A DNA stretch of 64,000 nucleotides from Acetobacter sp. DsW_063 (GTDB lineage: Bacteria > Pseudomonadota > Alphaproteobacteria > Acetobacterales > Acetobacteraceae): positions 1 to 64,000 of the forward strand of contig NZ_JOPL01000040.1 of assembly GCF_002153745.1 (NCBI RefSeq), read 5' to 3'. The translations under genes and the position numbers were made by a program. Below are positions 9,789-19,282 of the stretch, piece after piece (the stretch's first letter is position 1; each line of letters opens with the position of its first letter). A model generated the notes under the pieces. It was not told the origin of the DNA and ran no database searches. It was given only the letters and a program-made list of their open reading frames with translations.

Positions 9789-9827
9789 ACAGCCTCCTGA
9801 ATCTGGCGCGCAGCTCTTCCTGCCACG

Positions 9828-10529
9828 CTATCCGGCTCCGGCCAAGGTCAGGACTGGATCGTCCCGGTATACGGAACCGAACAGAGACTTGAGAGCAGCC
9901 ACGCGCGGGGCGTCGTAGGCGGCGATGTAAGGGTTGTACGGATAGCGCGCGGCGAAATTCTGATGCTCGACCTCCGCCGGGTAAAACCCTTTGTCGGGCG
10001 CTACAGCGGTAGCAATTGGACCGGAAAAGGCGTGCGCGGCTTCAAGCTGGGCTATGTAGGCGCGTGCGATCACTGCCTGTTCCCGCGTTCGAGCGAAGAG
10101 AACCGAGCGGTACTGGCTGCCCTCATCGGGAAACTGGCCGTCCGCCTGCGTCGGATCCAGCGCCACTGAAAAAAAGACGCGCAGGAGGGCGCTGTAGCTC
10201 ACCTGCGCAGGGTCGTATTCAACTTCGACGAATTCCGCGTGGCCTGTGCCACCGCCGCTGACAACATCGTACTCGGCCGTGCTGCGCGACCCACCGTCAT
10301 ACCCCACGCGCGTCGCAGTAACGCCACGCACGTGCTGGAACACGCTCTGCACGCCCCAGAAGCACCCCCCGGCGAACACCGCCGTTTCATGCCGCCCATC
10401 CGTTACGGACGTTTCTTTAAGAACAGGCGCCGGAAGCAAGATCGCCGAGCGCTCAGCCGCAGCCTGACACGCTGCGCCGAACAGTGTCGTGACCAGAATG
10501 GGAAAGACCCAGAATGTGGAGGTTTTCAT
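9828..10529 (-). CDS. msrA: Exported peptide-methionine (S)-S-oxide reductase
   Basis: Reduces methionine S-sulfoxide in proteins. 233 residues: a signal peptide (hydrophobic stretch ending near GAACQAAA), then the MsrA domain with catalytic Cys in GGCFWG and the GTGHAEFVEVEYDP block. No further cysteine follows the catalytic one, so recycling must use an external thiol. The export signal places it in the periplasm with the molybdenum enzyme and the methionine-rich protein of the locus. It lies 12 bases after msrB and 39 before sigF. Confidence 0.93.
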   Translation of the reverse strand: MKTSTFWVFPILVTTLFGAACQAAAERSAILLPAPVLKETSVTDGRHETAVFAGGCFWGVQSVFQHVRGVTATRVGYDGGSRSTAEYDVVSGGGTGHAEFVEVEYDPAQVSYSALLRVFFSVALDPTQADGQFPDEGSQYRSVLFARTREQAVIARAYIAQLEAAHAFSGPIATAVAPDKGFYPAEVEHQNFAARYPYNPYIAAYDAPRVAALKSLFGSVYRDDPVLTLAGAG

Positions 10530-10541
10530 GGAGACGATCCC

Positions 10542-11006
10542 TCAGGCCGGGGTGAAGGAGAGGGCCACGCCGTTCGTGCAATAACGCAGACCCGTCGGAG
10601 CCGGCCCGTCATCGAAAACATGACCAAGATGACCGCCGCACGTGGCGCACAGAACCTCCGTGCGTTCCATTCCCAGAGAGTCATCGGCGTGTTCCTGCAC
10701 TGCTCGCGGCAATGCGCGAGTAAAGCTGGGCCAACCAGTGCCGCTATCGAACTTTGCTGCGGCGTCGAAGACCGCCGTAGCGCAACCGATGCAGGAAAAA
10801 CGCCCCGGCCTGTGCTCGTCCAGGAGCGGGCTGGACCAGGGGGCTTCGGTGCCCGCTTCGCGCAACGCGTTGTATTGGGCGGATGTGAGAGCCCGGCGCC
10901 ATTCGGCGTCGGTTCGCGTAACCGGAAAATGTGTCTGAGCGCGGCTGGCCTCGCCTGCGACCGACAATATCGCAGCAGCAAGGAGGAACTGGCGTCGAGC
11001 GAACAT
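10542..11006 (-). CDS. msrB: Exported peptide-methionine (R)-S-oxide reductase
   Basis: Reduces methionine R-sulfoxide. The 154-residue protein has zinc-binding CIGC and CATC pairs, the GTGWPSF block and catalytic Cys in RYCTNG. The N-terminus ARRQFLLAAA matches a twin-arginine signal, so it is probably exported folded with zinc bound. First gene of the leftward operon, with a perfect SigF-type promoter about 40-65 bases upstream and GGAGA before the ATG. Confidence 0.93.
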   Translation of the reverse strand: MFARRQFLLAAAILSVAGEASRAQTHFPVTRTDAEWRRALTSAQYNALREAGTEAPWSSPLLDEHRPGRFSCIGCATAVFDAAAKFDSGTGWPSFTRALPRAVQEHADDSLGMERTEVLCATCGGHLGHVFDDGPAPTGLRYCTNGVALSFTPA

Positions 11007-11044
11007 GGCGGGTCTCCGTCCATTCGGTAAGTGACGCTGCGTTC

Positions 11045-11070
11045 TTCGACAGATCGCGTCGACCGGTTAC
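11045..11070 (-). promoter_or_regulatory. SigF-type promoter of msrB-msrA-sigF-nrsF
   Basis: On the minus strand GTAACC (11070-11065), a 16-base spacer and CGAA (11048-11045) match the consensus reported for Caulobacter SigF exactly. It sits about 40 bases before the msrB ATG, which implies autoregulation of sigF. Confidence 0.8.
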
Positions 11071-11102
11071 ACCTTCGGCAACCACTTATTTTTTCGCGCG
11101 AC

Positions 11103-11128
11103 GTAACCTTTCGGTCGCGCCCGACGAA
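11103..11128 (+). promoter_or_regulatory. SigF-type promoter of the cytochrome b/molybdoenzyme genes
   Basis: GTAACC (11103-11108), 16 bases, CGAA (11125-11128), 35 bases before the ATG at 11164. It is divergent from the msrB promoter. Confidence 0.8.
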
Positions 11129-11163
11129 CGTGCGATCATGGCATCTGTGAAAGTTTTCCCGGT

Positions 11164-11787
11164 ATGGCGCATCGCCCTCGTTCGCCGTCGCTCGTTACCC
11201 GCATCACGCATTGGGTCGGCGCCCTGTCCATGCTCGTAATGATCGGCAGCGGCTGGCAGATCTACAATGCTTCTCCGCTTCTGCCCTTCATCTTTCCTGC
11301 ATGGGCGACATTGGGCGGATGGCTCGGCGGCGGAATTGCGTGGCATTTCGCCGCGATGTGGTCGCTGATGGGTAGCGGAGCTGTCTACCTGATCCACGGC
11401 ATGGCGTCGGGGCGTCTGCGCCGTGACCTGCGGCCTCGCGCCGCGCATTTGCTGCTGCGCGATCTCGGGCTGGCCGCCCGCTTACGCCTGACACATGCAC
11501 CCGCAACATACAACGCCATACAGCGCCTGCTGTACAGCTGCGTTTTGGGCGTCGTCATACTGGCGGTCGCAACGGGACTGTCTATCTGGAAACCCGTGCA
11601 ACTTGGTTTTCTGGCGTGGGCTTTTGGCGGCTACGACATCGCCCGATGTCTGCATTTCGCATTGATGTGCCTGATCGTCGGTTTCCTGATCGTGCATGTC
11701 TGCCTCGCTTTGATCGTGCCTTCGACACTGTTTGGCATGGTGTTTGGGCGGCGCGTTATTGTGATCGACGAGGACGAATCCTCATGA
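11164..11787 (+). CDS. Membrane cytochrome b, YedZ1-like partner of the molybdoenzyme
   Basis: 207 residues with four or five membrane segments and the start RITHWVGALSMLVMIGSGWQIYN typical of b-type cytochromes that serve molybdopterin oxidoreductases. Conserved-looking histidines in several segments (THW, AWHFAAMW, CLHFAL, VHVCL) could bind two haems. It should pass quinol electrons to the periplasmic molybdoenzyme whose start codon overlaps its stop (ATGA). It belongs to the cytochrome b561 group rather than the MsrQ/YedZ family, as in the Azospira YedZ1 system. Confidence 0.82.
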   Translation: MAHRPRSPSLVTRITHWVGALSMLVMIGSGWQIYNASPLLPFIFPAWATLGGWLGGGIAWHFAAMWSLMGSGAVYLIHGMASGRLRRDLRPRAAHLLLRDLGLAARLRLTHAPATYNAIQRLLYSCVLGVVILAVATGLSIWKPVQLGFLAWAFGGYDIARCLHFALMCLIVGFLIVHVCLALIVPSTLFGMVFGRRVIVIDEDESS

Positions 11788-12533
11788 AACGTCCAACGAT
11801 CGATCATAGCCTCATCGCCTCGGAGTTACGGCGCGTAGAGAGACGATTCATGCTGAAAAGCGCGTTGTCGCTGGGCGGGCTGGCGATGCTGTCAGGCTGC
11901 GCGATCGACGACGAACCATCCGTCGAAAAGGCGCTGGCCACGATCATGGGGTTTACCGATCGTGTTCAGGCCATGATATTCAGCCGCAACCGGCTGGCCC
12001 GCGAATTCTCTACCGCGCAAATAACGCGTCCGTTTCCATTCAACGCCTATTATGATCAGGACGACATTCGCGTCGTCGATGAAACACGCTGGCGATTGGA
12101 GGTTTCCGGTCTGGTTTCTGACAAGCGCCCCTGGTCTTTGGCGCAGTTCCGGGCTCTTGAACAGCAGCGACAAATCACACGCCACATTTGCGTCGAGGGG
12201 TGGAGCGCTATCGGTTCATGGTCAGGCGTGCGGCTCTCAGCATTTCTTCAACATATTGGAGCGGACACACGGGCCAAATACGTCAAATTCGGGTGCTTCG
12301 ACGATTATTCGACCAGCATCGATATGGAGACCGCCCTGCATCCTCAGACGATCATGGTTCTGGATTTCGACGACGCGTCTCTTCCGCCTGCCTATGGCGC
12401 GCCTATGAAGATCAGGATTCCAACCAAGTTGGGCTACAAAAATCCGAAATATCTCGCGTCGGTAGAAGTCACAAATATTTTCCCTGGTGGATACTGGGAG
12501 AATCAAGGTTACGACTGGTTTGGAGGATCATAA
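11784..12533 (+). CDS. Periplasmic molybdopterin oxidoreductase, YedY1/MsrP-like
   Basis: 249 residues of the sulfite-oxidase fold. The Mo-coordinating Cys is in HICVEGWSAIGSWSGV and the domain ends with the usual NIFPGGYWENQGYDW tail. The N-terminus has twin arginines (ERRFMLKSAL) followed by a lipobox LSGC, so Tat export with lipid anchoring is likely. It probably reduces methionine sulfoxide in exported proteins with electrons from the cytochrome encoded upstream. It is the second gene of the rightward SigF unit, next to the methionine-rich protein, as in hypochlorite-scavenging loci. Confidence 0.85.
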   Translation: MKRPTIDHSLIASELRRVERRFMLKSALSLGGLAMLSGCAIDDEPSVEKALATIMGFTDRVQAMIFSRNRLAREFSTAQITRPFPFNAYYDQDDIRVVDETRWRLEVSGLVSDKRPWSLAQFRALEQQRQITRHICVEGWSAIGSWSGVRLSAFLQHIGADTRAKYVKFGCFDDYSTSIDMETALHPQTIMVLDFDDASLPPAYGAPMKIRIPTKLGYKNPKYLASVEVTNIFPGGYWENQGYDWFGGS

Positions 12534-12543
12534 AAATATTCCT

Positions 12544-12569
12544 GTAACCCGATGCCTCCGCCATTCGAA
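12544..12569 (+). promoter_or_regulatory. SigF-type promoter of the methionine-rich gene
   Basis: GTAACC (12544-12549), 16 bases, CGAA (12566-12569), about 60 bases before the ATG at 12632. This third exact match in under 2 kb gives the small gene its own SigF-driven transcript. Confidence 0.8.
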
Positions 12570-12631
12570 GAGTATCATACGGGAGAGGGCGAACGCTTTC
12601 TCTCACGCAAAACCTGCCACGGAGAAAAAAC

Positions 12632-12967
12632 ATGTCTTTCCGTTCACTCGTTCTGGCAACGGCCGCTTCTTCGATTTTCGCGTTGGGCGGCGTCGCTCAC
12701 GCACAAACCCCGGCTGCTGCTGCCCCCATGTCTCCCGGAACCGTGATTCCTGACGGCGCGACGACTGGCAACATGGCGCGATCCAAAATAATGCCTGCCG
12801 GAGTTGGACACATGAGTATGGCGGGCGACGCTTCGCACGAGCATATGTCACCGAATAACAGCATGGCGAAAATGCATGCAGGAATGATGATGAAGAAAGA
12901 TGCGGCGCCTCCTGCTCCAAGCATATTGAATACGCACGACGAGAAATCAAACAGTTCGGAAAAATAA
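12632..12967 (+). CDS. Secreted methionine-rich protein, MrpX-like
   Basis: 111 residues with a clear Sec signal cleaved after AHA (residue 24). The mature 87 residues contain 11 methionines plus several histidines, concentrated in GHMSMAGDASHEHMSP and MAKMHAGMMMKK, in a disordered Ala/Pro/Gly context. In Azospira a comparable periplasmic Met-rich peptide (MrpX) absorbs hypochlorite and is regenerated by YedY1. The same neighbours here support that role. A copper-binding function is the main alternative because of the Met/His clusters. GGAG precedes the ATG. Confidence 0.8.
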   Translation: MSFRSLVLATAASSIFALGGVAHAQTPAAAAPMSPGTVIPDGATTGNMARSKIMPAGVGHMSMAGDASHEHMSPNNSMAKMHAGMMMKKDAAPPAPSILNTHDEKSNSSEK

Positions 12968-13039
12968 TTTTCTTAAAAAAATTCTCTTCGAAATCTTGCC
13001 TTGTGTTTTTTCAGAATCGCCTGCAGGAGCAGATCGTCC

Positions 13040-14119
13040 ATGTCACTGATACGGCAGAAAGCAACAGAAAAAGGAAATCTTGGGCGCGTCGGTATTGTCA
13101 TCGGCGTTCCTGTTGCTCTTGCGTTCGCCTTTATCGCCGCCGCCGGCTGGTTCACCCCCGATCGCCTGACGCCGGCCACGGTTGTGCGCACGTTTGACAG
13201 TGTTGACGGTCCACACCCCGGTTTTCGTCGCAATCACGCAAAAGGCGTTTGCGTGAGCGGATGGTTCGAGGGAAGCGGCCAGGCCTCTCCTTACTCCAGC
13301 GCCGCGTTGTTCAGGGTGGAGCGCTCTCCAGTCATCGGACGCTTCGCGCTGGCGGGCGGACAGCCCTATCAAGACGACGCGCCAGACAAAGTGCGCAGTC
13401 TCGCCCTTCGGATCATGCCCGCCAACGGCGGCGAGTGGCGTATGGGCGTGAACGATATTCCGGTATTCCTCTTTCGCAATGCGCGTGATTTCAACTCGTT
13501 CCTGATCGCCTCCCTTCCGGAAGCGACAACGCGCAAGCCGGACCCCGCTCGTATCGGCGCGTTTCTGGCCGCGCACCCCGAAACGGCTCGCGCGCTCAGC
13601 CAGATAAAACAGCGCTCCCTATCGTCGGGCTTCGCCAACGACGCCTATAACAGCCTTGACACCTTCCTATTCGTCAACGCGGGCGGGCAAGCGACGCCTG
13701 TGCGCTGGACAATGGAGCCGGAGCAGCCTGCTCCAGCGCAGAATAGCGTCAAGACCGGTCGCGATTACCTGTTCGACGACCTTACGGCGACATTGGCCGA
13801 GCATCCATTGCGGTGGAAGTTGATGATCGTTCTTGGACAACCTGGAGATCCTACGGCTGATCCCACTGTCGCATGGCCTGTCGGGCGAACACGCATCGAC
13901 GCAGGGACGCTTGTTCTCGACAAGGCGGAAGGCGAGGATGGCGGACCATGTACAGGCATCACGTTCGATCCCCTGATCTTGCCTGAGGGTATAACTCCTT
14001 CCGACGATCCGATCCCCGCCGCACGTTCGGCTGTCTACGCCCGTTCTTTCACAGCACGGTCAGGCGAGACGAAGGCGCCCAGCGCGATCAATCTAAATTC
14101 CACCCGGAGCGGAAAATAG
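13040..14119 (+). CDS. Catalase-related haem peroxidase, membrane-anchored (SrpA-like)
   Basis: 359 residues. One N-terminal membrane segment (VGIVIGVPVALAFAFIAAAGWF) precedes a minimal catalase domain with the distal-side block HPGFRRNHAKGVCVSGWF and the C-terminal YARSFTAR region that should provide the proximal tyrosine. The family decomposes or uses peroxides in the periplasm. The start is the ATG at 13040 behind CAGGAG. It lies 72 bases after the Met-rich gene with no obvious new promoter, so it may be co-transcribed from the SigF promoter. The cytochrome b561 gene follows two bases later. Confidence 0.85.
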   Translation: MSLIRQKATEKGNLGRVGIVIGVPVALAFAFIAAAGWFTPDRLTPATVVRTFDSVDGPHPGFRRNHAKGVCVSGWFEGSGQASPYSSAALFRVERSPVIGRFALAGGQPYQDDAPDKVRSLALRIMPANGGEWRMGVNDIPVFLFRNARDFNSFLIASLPEATTRKPDPARIGAFLAAHPETARALSQIKQRSLSSGFANDAYNSLDTFLFVNAGGQATPVRWTMEPEQPAPAQNSVKTGRDYLFDDLTATLAEHPLRWKLMIVLGQPGDPTADPTVAWPVGRTRIDAGTLVLDKAEGEDGGPCTGITFDPLILPEGITPSDDPIPAARSAVYARSFTARSGETKAPSAINLNSTRSGK

Positions 14120-14121
14120 TC

Positions 14122-14679
14122 ATGTCTGAAAGAAAATATTTCTCCCCGCTCGCACGGGGACTACACTGGGCCATGGCGCTGATGATTCTCGCTATGTTGT
14201 TCATCGGCGTCGCCATGGTCGCCAGCACGGGCCCGGCGTATCATCGCCTTGTCGGACTCCACCGTCCTCTGGGAATAGCGATTCTGGCTCTGGCTTTTTT
14301 ACGGCTGGTCAACCGCGTCGCATCCGGCGCGCCGCCACTGCCGACGACGCTGCCCCAAGGGATACGCATCCTCGCAGGAAGCTCGCAGGTCGCGCTTTAT
14401 CTGCTGATGATCGCCCTGCCGCTGGTCGGATGGGCCATGCTGTCCGCAGGAGATTATCCAGTTTCGATGACAAGCGGCGTCACCTTGCCTCCGATCGTGT
14501 CGCCCGACCCTGCTCTGTACGCTTCCTTGAGGGGGCTTCATACGTGGTTGGCGCTAGGACTGTTCGGCGTAATCCTCGCACATATCACTGGGGCGCTTGT
14601 TCATGGTCTCCTGCTCAGGGACGGCGTATTTCAAGCTATGTTATGGAGGCGTCCGCAGGCCTCAACACGGATTGAGTAA
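14122..14679 (+). CDS. Cytochrome b561 (CybB family)
   Basis: 185 residues with four membrane helices and the family start RGLHWAMALMILAMLFIGVAM. Histidines in helices 1, 2 and 4 (LHW, GLHRPLG, GLHTWLALG, LAHITGALVH) are the expected haem ligands. Catalase-like proteins of the SrpA group are often paired with such a cytochrome, which probably delivers quinol electrons to the periplasmic haem protein. It begins two bases after the catalase-like stop. Confidence 0.86.
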   Translation: MSERKYFSPLARGLHWAMALMILAMLFIGVAMVASTGPAYHRLVGLHRPLGIAILALAFLRLVNRVASGAPPLPTTLPQGIRILAGSSQVALYLLMIALPLVGWAMLSAGDYPVSMTSGVTLPPIVSPDPALYASLRGLHTWLALGLFGVILAHITGALVHGLLLRDGVFQAMLWRRPQASTRIE

Positions 14680-14764
14680 AGCATAGAGAACATACTTTAC
14701 CATATTATGATTTTTATTTTTAAAAACTGAACTTTTATAAAATATCTATACTTGTCGAGTTTAT

Positions 14765-14788
14765 CGCTGAGAGCCAAAGCTCTCAGCG
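14765..14788. terminator. Hairpin between convergent cytochrome b561 and frmA
   Basis: CGCTGAGAGC (14765-14774) pairs perfectly with GCTCTCAGCG (14779-14788) around CAAA. An AT-rich tract lies on its left. It is placed to stop both converging transcripts, although neither side has a long U-run. Confidence 0.5.
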
Positions 14789-14814
14789 AATTCAGACTCT
14801 ATGCCCCTGATGCG

Positions 14815-16264
<1,450 letters not shown>

Positions 16265-16278
16265 AGAGCGCCTTCCGG

Positions 16279-16293
16279 TACTGGGTAGGAGTA
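16279..16293. promoter_or_regulatory. Candidate FrmR operator
   Basis: TACT (16279-16282) and AGTA (16290-16293) flank GGGTAGG, the TA-rich arms around a G/C tract expected for CsoR/RcnR-family repressors. It lies 15-29 bases before the frmR ATG. Confidence 0.6.
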
Positions 16294-17083
16294 TATAAAG
16301 AGAGACCAACGTGGACGGCAAGCGTCATTTTGACTACTTCACGATGTCATTACACGGGGAGTCTATCTCTGGTGTTGGGCACGGCTGCAAATAGCCATTA
16401 CGTCGTGCCGCACAGTGGACGGCACGGGGCTATCCGGCGCATGATTTCGGCGATCGTCCACTCTCGAGTTAAAATTCGCAACCTAAGCAAGACGTCTGCC
16501 ACGAGAATATTACGAAAAAACCAGCCCGACTCTACGTTATTCAATAACTATGCGATAAAATTCACTGAATACATAAGACGTAATCAATATGCATTATTGA
16601 TTATTTTTATAGGGACGAAAATTTTAATTTTACAACATTACTATAGATAAATTTTCTATTGCTACTAAAAAAAGACCGGCAGAAATCTGTCCGTATGAGA
16701 TCAGGTCAACGCTGCAAGCCTTGCCCGCGACGCAAGATTTAGACCCGACCTCATACGCCAGTCGGTACCAAAGCACATTTACTTTTCGCGTTTTGGCAGC
16801 TTAGTAATCAGCTACCCCCGACACCATGTAAGGACACTTCTCCGGTAAGCATCGCTTACCGGAGACCGCGCCCCACCGCATCGCCACCCTGCAGGCCATC
16901 CAAATGAAAACTGCAACGATCCAGAGAGCAATAGGACGAGAGGGCACAAACGGTTCTATCGCTCTGAACGCATTCGACGTGCTTCAGAGCCACGTCTGGC
17001 CGAGAACACAATCCGACACACCTTCCTCCGACGCCTGAGAAAAACGTCTCCGTCCGAGCGTCATCTCGCACCCGTTCGTCGGG
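16294..17083. other. Long intergenic region
   Basis: Nearly 800 bases between frmR and the Gfo/Idh gene. The centre (about 16490-16660) is strongly AT-rich. The open frames present have no ribosome binding site and no family resemblance. The only clear structure is the hairpin at 16840-16864. Confidence 0.5.
16840..16864. terminator. Perfect hairpin downstream of the Gfo/Idh gene
   Basis: CTCCGGTAAGC (16840-16850) pairs with GCTTACCGGAG (16854-16864) around ATC. It could terminate the leftward operon that ends at 17084, but it lacks a U-tract and is 220 bases away. Confidence 0.35.
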
Positions 17084-18220
17084 TTACATCTCGACCCAGA
17101 TATTACCCTTTTCAGCCGACGTCAAACTCGCATCGATGAACCGCATGCCCCTGACGCCCGCATCAATCCCCGAAATCTCTCCGACTTCCGTTTCCGAAGA
17201 CGCTGGCAAACCCTCTGAACGTATCAAACTGGCGGCGTCGCGATATAATTGTGCGAACGCCTCGTAGAATCCCTCAGGATGCCCAGTCGGCAAACTGCCC
17301 TCTCCGGGCTGCTCGCCCCTTCTCATCAACCGCTCACACCCACCGGCGTCGGCCAACAAGAACTGGTTCGGTGTTTCCTGCGCCCAGGACAACGCCCCCT
17401 TCTCGCCGCAAACACGCAGGGTCAATGCATTACGGGCCCCCAACGTGACCTGACTGCACCACAAAGAACCGGTGGCCCCATTGGCAAACTTCAGCAACAT
17501 ACGCGCATCATCATTGACTACGCGATTTCCCACCGGCGGCGCCGTCATGGCCAACAGAGATTCACAGTGTTGACCCGACACATATTCCGCCAGGTGAAAC
17601 GCGTGGGTGCCAATATCGCCGACGGCGCCGCCACGGCCGCCTTTGGACGGGTCAGTCCGCCATTCCGCCTGCTTGTTACCTGCGTCCTCGATCGACGTCG
17701 CCAGCCAATCTTGCAAATATTCGACGGTAACCGAACGTATGCGTCCCAGCACTCCCTCGGCGATCATTCGTCGCGCCTTACGGATCATCGGATACGCTGA
17801 ATAGGTATGGGTCAGAACAAAAATCACGTTCCGCCGCTCAAGCGTCGCTTGCAGTGCATCGATCCCGTCCCACGTGGCCGCCAGCGGCTTGTCACAAATG
17901 ACGTGGACACCCTGTTCAGCGAACGCCTGCGCAACAGGAACGTGCAGAAAATTCGGCGTAACAACTGATACGGCGTCGAGCCCGATCTTCGCCACGTCCC
18001 GCGCCATATCCCTGTAGTCGACGTAACACCATTCAGGAGCAATCCCTATCGACGCAGCGCTTTGCCGTGCTCGTTCTGGATTGGATGAAAAACACCCGGC
18101 AACGAGGTCGAAATCTCCGGAAAGGCGGGCGGCGGCACGATGCACCGCGCCAATAAAGGCTCCCTGACCGCCACCAACCATGCCCAGACGTAATGGTCGC
18201 TGATAACCCTGTAATTCCAT
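17084..18220 (-). CDS. Gfo/Idh/MocA-family oxidoreductase
   Basis: 378 residues. The N-terminal Rossmann fold has LGMVGGGQGAFIG and the family motif CDKPLA near residue 110. The C-terminal domain has the GGRGGAVGDIGTHAFHLAEYV block, whose aspartate and histidine act in hydride transfer to NAD(P). Members oxidise sugar or polyol hydroxyls. It lies six bases after a TIM-barrel isomerase gene, a common pairing in pathways for inositols, glucosides or rare sugars. The substrate cannot be determined. Confidence 0.85.
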   Translation of the reverse strand: MELQGYQRPLRLGMVGGGQGAFIGAVHRAAARLSGDFDLVAGCFSSNPERARQSAASIGIAPEWCYVDYRDMARDVAKIGLDAVSVVTPNFLHVPVAQAFAEQGVHVICDKPLAATWDGIDALQATLERRNVIFVLTHTYSAYPMIRKARRMIAEGVLGRIRSVTVEYLQDWLATSIEDAGNKQAEWRTDPSKGGRGGAVGDIGTHAFHLAEYVSGQHCESLLAMTAPPVGNRVVNDDARMLLKFANGATGSLWCSQVTLGARNALTLRVCGEKGALSWAQETPNQFLLADAGGCERLMRRGEQPGEGSLPTGHPEGFYEAFAQLYRDAASLIRSEGLPASSETEVGEISGIDAGVRGMRFIDASLTSAEKGNIWVEM

Positions 18221-18226
18221 GACCTG

Positions 18227-19282
18227 TCACCCCACGCCGAGAATTCGTGCCGTATCCTGCGCCGACAACTGAACGCCTGCGAAATCGTCAAACGATTTCT
18301 GCGTCGCGTCGATAATATGACCGGCTATTAACCCTGCTCCTTCTCGCGCTCCTGCCTCAGGGCTTTTGATACAGCATTCCCACTCCAGCACAGCCCATCC
18401 ATCGAAACCATACTGCGTCAGTTTCGAAAAGATCGCTTTGAAATCCACTTGTCCATCACCGATCGACCGGAAGCGCCCTGCACGATTGACCCATCCTTCG
18501 TAACCGCCATAGACGCCCTGATCGGCAGTTGGGCGAAATTCTGCGTCTTTCACGTGGAACATCTTTATTCTGTCGCGCCACTTATCGATAAACGCCAGAT
18601 AGTCGAGCTGTTGAAGGACAAAATGGCTTGGGTCGAACAGGATGTTACAGCGACGATGGCCATTCACTTCTTTCAGGAACCTTTCGAAAGATGCGCCATC
18701 ATGCAGATCCTCTCCGGGATGCAATTCGAAGCACAGATCGACACCTGCCTCGTCAAACTGGTCCAGAACAGGCCTCCACCGCTTACCAAGCTCACTGAAC
18801 GCCGTCTCGATCAGACCGGCCGGGCGTTGCGGCCAAGGATACAGATACGGCCATGCCAATGCGCCGGAAAACGTTGCGTGCGCCGTGAGCCCCAGACGAC
18901 GGGACGCCTGAGCGGCGAGTTTCAACTGGCCTGCCGCCCATTGTTGCGTCGCGACCCGATCCCCCCGCACCGCCTCAGGGGCGAACGGCGCAAACAGCTC
19001 GTCATAAGCGGGATGAACTGCAAGCAACTGTCCCTGGATATGCGTGGAAAGCTCCGTAATCTCGACCCCGACTGCATCCAGAACGCCGCGAACCTGATTG
19101 CAATATTCGTCGCTATCCGCCGCCGCCTGCAAATCGAAAATCGACGGCGTATTCGTCGGAATCTGAATACCTTTGTATCCCTGCTTCGCCGCCCATTCAG
19201 CCAGGCCTTCGAGGCTATTGAACGGTGTAGATTCCCCGATGAACTGGGCAAGAAAAATGGCAGGACCTTTAATTGTCCGCAT
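18227..19282 (-). CDS. Sugar phosphate isomerase/epimerase (AP endonuclease 2-type TIM barrel)
   Basis: 351 residues. Metal-binding positions of the xylose-isomerase-like barrel are visible: FELHPGEDLHDG (Glu, His), LFDPSHFVLQQLD (Asp, His), MFHVKDAEF and the late VLEWEC glutamate. It probably isomerises or epimerises a keto-sugar or inositol intermediate with the dehydrogenase encoded six bases downstream. Large open frames on the opposite strand here are shadows. Confidence 0.83.
   Translation of the reverse strand: MRTIKGPAIFLAQFIGESTPFNSLEGLAEWAAKQGYKGIQIPTNTPSIFDLQAAADSDEYCNQVRGVLDAVGVEITELSTHIQGQLLAVHPAYDELFAPFAPEAVRGDRVATQQWAAGQLKLAAQASRRLGLTAHATFSGALAWPYLYPWPQRPAGLIETAFSELGKRWRPVLDQFDEAGVDLCFELHPGEDLHDGASFERFLKEVNGHRRCNILFDPSHFVLQQLDYLAFIDKWRDRIKMFHVKDAEFRPTADQGVYGGYEGWVNRAGRFRSIGDGQVDFKAIFSKLTQYGFDGWAVLEWECCIKSPEAGAREGAGLIAGHIIDATQKSFDDFAGVQLSAQDTARILGVG

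Noticed and set aside
16330-16650. 106-codon plus-strand frame after frmR
   Set aside because: No ribosome binding site, amino-acid use follows the AT-rich DNA, and no recognisable domain.
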